From Planctomycetaceae bacterium UBA4732 (GTDB taxonomy: Bacteria > Planctomycetota > Planctomycetia > Gemmatales > Gemmataceae): 6,141 bases of DNA. The stretch is taken from positions 1 through 6,141 of the forward strand of contig DHJA01000257.1 of the NCBI GenBank assembly GCA_002404095.1. The letters run 5' to 3'. The notes below the pieces were generated by a model that did not search any database, had not been told where the DNA came from, and saw only the letters and a list, made by a program, of their open reading frames with translations. Below, piece after piece: positions 5,206-6,141 of this stretch (its first letter is position 1; every line of letters starts with the position of its first letter). Position numbers and translations under genes: made by a program.

Positions 5206-6141
5206 TCAGGCGGCCCGCTCCGCTTCCAATTGCGATATGCGAGGCAGCGATAGGAGGAATCGAGTCGGTCCTCCGGTTCTCGCGGCGTCGAGCCGAACGT
5301 CGCCGCCCTGTTGGCGCGTCAACCTCCAGGCCACGGGCAAACCAAGGCCTAGGCCGCGCCCGGCGGCGCGGCCGGAATAGAACGGATCGAACAGAGCGAG
5401 GCGCTGCGCGGGGTCCGGCCCCGGCCCGCCGTCTTCCACCGCCACTTCGATCACCGTATCCGAAACAGGTTCGACGACGCCAACGCGCGCCCAGCTTTCC
5501 GCCGGCGCCGCTTCGATCGCGTTGCGCAACAGACAGGTTACGGCAATTCGCACTTGTTCCACATCGGCGAACGTCGCCAGACGGTCGGGGGTGCGGCCGA
5601 CCTCGACGCGCACGCCGCGCTGCTCCGCGAGGTCGCCGAGCGATGACGCCGTTTCCGCCAGCAGTGTTGGCAGGTCGAACCAAACGGGACGCGGGGCAGG
5701 CGGCCGGGCGAATTGCATTAGGTTGCGCAATAGGCCGTGAATGCGGTGTGTTTGGCCGACGATCGTGTGCAACGCCTTGCGCGGCCGCTCGGATTCGCCC
5801 GGAAACCAGTCGTTGGCATGGGCCAACAGGTACTGGGCTTGGCCAGAGATGACCGCCAGCGGATTGTTGATCTCGTGGCCGGCCCCGGCGGCGAATTCCG
5901 CCAGCGCGGCCAGTTTGCCGGCGCGCAACCGGCCATCCTCCGAGTACGCCTGCTCTTCCACCGCTTGATGGAGTTGGTCGATCTCTTTTTCCAGGAATAT
6001 GCCGTGCGCCGCCTCGGCCAATCGGCGATTTTCCGCGCCCAGGACTAGCAGATCGCGCAGCAAAGGCAGGCGGTAAGGAGAATGCCAGACCTTCACGGGT
6101 TCGTCACCTTGACAGTCTGTCCGCAAAGGGCGGGGAGACCC
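5206..6141 (-). CDS. Sensor histidine kinase, C-terminal portion (5' end outside window)
   Basis: The frame is open to the right edge (311 or more residues). A TTG at 6126 and a GTG at 6096 are possible starts, but neither has a ribosome site, so the gene probably continues upstream. Numbered from the TTG: a charged helical, possibly coiled-coil stretch at 32-75; a HisKA H-box 'GAGHEINNPLAVISGQAQYL' with phosphoacceptor His84; and a HATPase_c domain with N-box 'LLRNAIEAA' (Asn202), G1 'EDGGPGPDP' (Asp232), F-box 'LFDPFYSGR' and G2 'GRGLGLGL'. All catalytic boxes are intact, so it should autophosphorylate and pass phosphate to a response regulator, which is not in the window. No membrane helix is visible in this part; it looks cytoplasmic (inference). 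The input domain is not seen. The kdoO gene follows on the same strand, but with its own possible promoter, so a functional link is unproven. Confidence 0.9.
   Translation of the reverse strand, partial: GSPRPLRTDCQGDEPVKVWHSPYRLPLLRDLLVLGAENRRLAEAAHGIFLEKEIDQLHQAVEEQAYSEDGRLRAGKLAALAEFAAGAGHEINNPLAVISGQAQYLLAHANDWFPGESERPRKALHTIVGQTHRIHGLLRNLMQFARPPAPRPVWFDLPTLLAETASSLGDLAEQRGVRVEVGRTPDRLATFADVEQVRIAVTCLLRNAIEAAPAESWARVGVVEPVSDTVIEVAVEDGGPGPDPAQRLALFDPFYSGRAAGRGLGLGLPVAWRLTRQQGGDVRLDAARTGGPTRFLLSLPRISQLEAERAA

Noticed and set aside
5093..5683. Upstream extension of the kdoO frame across the kinase gene
   Set aside because: Arg-rich antisense-like composition with no family match, whereas AGGAGG sits right before the ATG at 5092.
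5172..5852. Long plus-strand open frame opposite the kinase
   Set aside because: It is Arg/Pro-rich, antisense to well-defined kinase motifs, and has no recognisable domain.

Overview
The window is GC-rich, densely coding bacterial DNA. It most resembles a planctomycete, probably of the Gemmata/Isosphaera type. That call is inference from the kind of proteins present: a thioredoxin-like protein fused to LTXXQ (Spy/CpxP-like) repeats, a soluble histidine kinase with an 'EFAAGAGHEINNP' H-box, and an FlK-like thioesterase beside a CxxC carboxymuconolactone-decarboxylase-family protein. No rRNA, tRNA, CRISPR array or intact mobile element was seen.

Left half, plus strand (1-3867): four co-directional genes. 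The first is open at the left edge. It is a large multidomain protein with a thioredoxin-like end, an unrecognised middle domain and two tandem 201-residue LTXXQ-type units. Five bases later (or 38, if the second ATG is used) comes a fumarylacetoacetate-hydrolase / 2-keto-4-pentenoate-hydratase-family enzyme. It is followed by a hotdog-fold thioesterase with the catalytic triad of fluoroacetyl-CoA thioesterase FlK, and then a small CMD/AhpD-like protein. The last three look like a small operon for handling a keto-acid or acyl-CoA metabolite, but nothing here identifies the substrate.

Middle (3868-4195): no intact gene. Two gene fossils meet tail to tail. On the plus strand is the C-terminus of a second FlK-like thioesterase, a diverged paralogue of the intact one just upstream, interrupted by about 11 bases. 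On the minus strand is what looks like the frameshifted C-terminal tail of a large helicase/methylase-type protein. This is the most informative non-annotated structure in the window and marks a rearrangement scar.

Right half, minus strand (4196-6141): a Kdo hydroxylase (KdoO-type Fe(II)/2-oxoglutarate oxygenase acting on the LPS inner core) with a strong Shine-Dalgarno, preceded by a 113-base gap holding a possible promoter and a palindrome. Upstream of it lies the C-terminal portion of a sensor histidine kinase running off the right edge. A new multi-gene system is not evident. The best leads are the fossil scar, the unevenly diverged repeat in the first gene, and the hydratase-thioesterase-CMD cluster.
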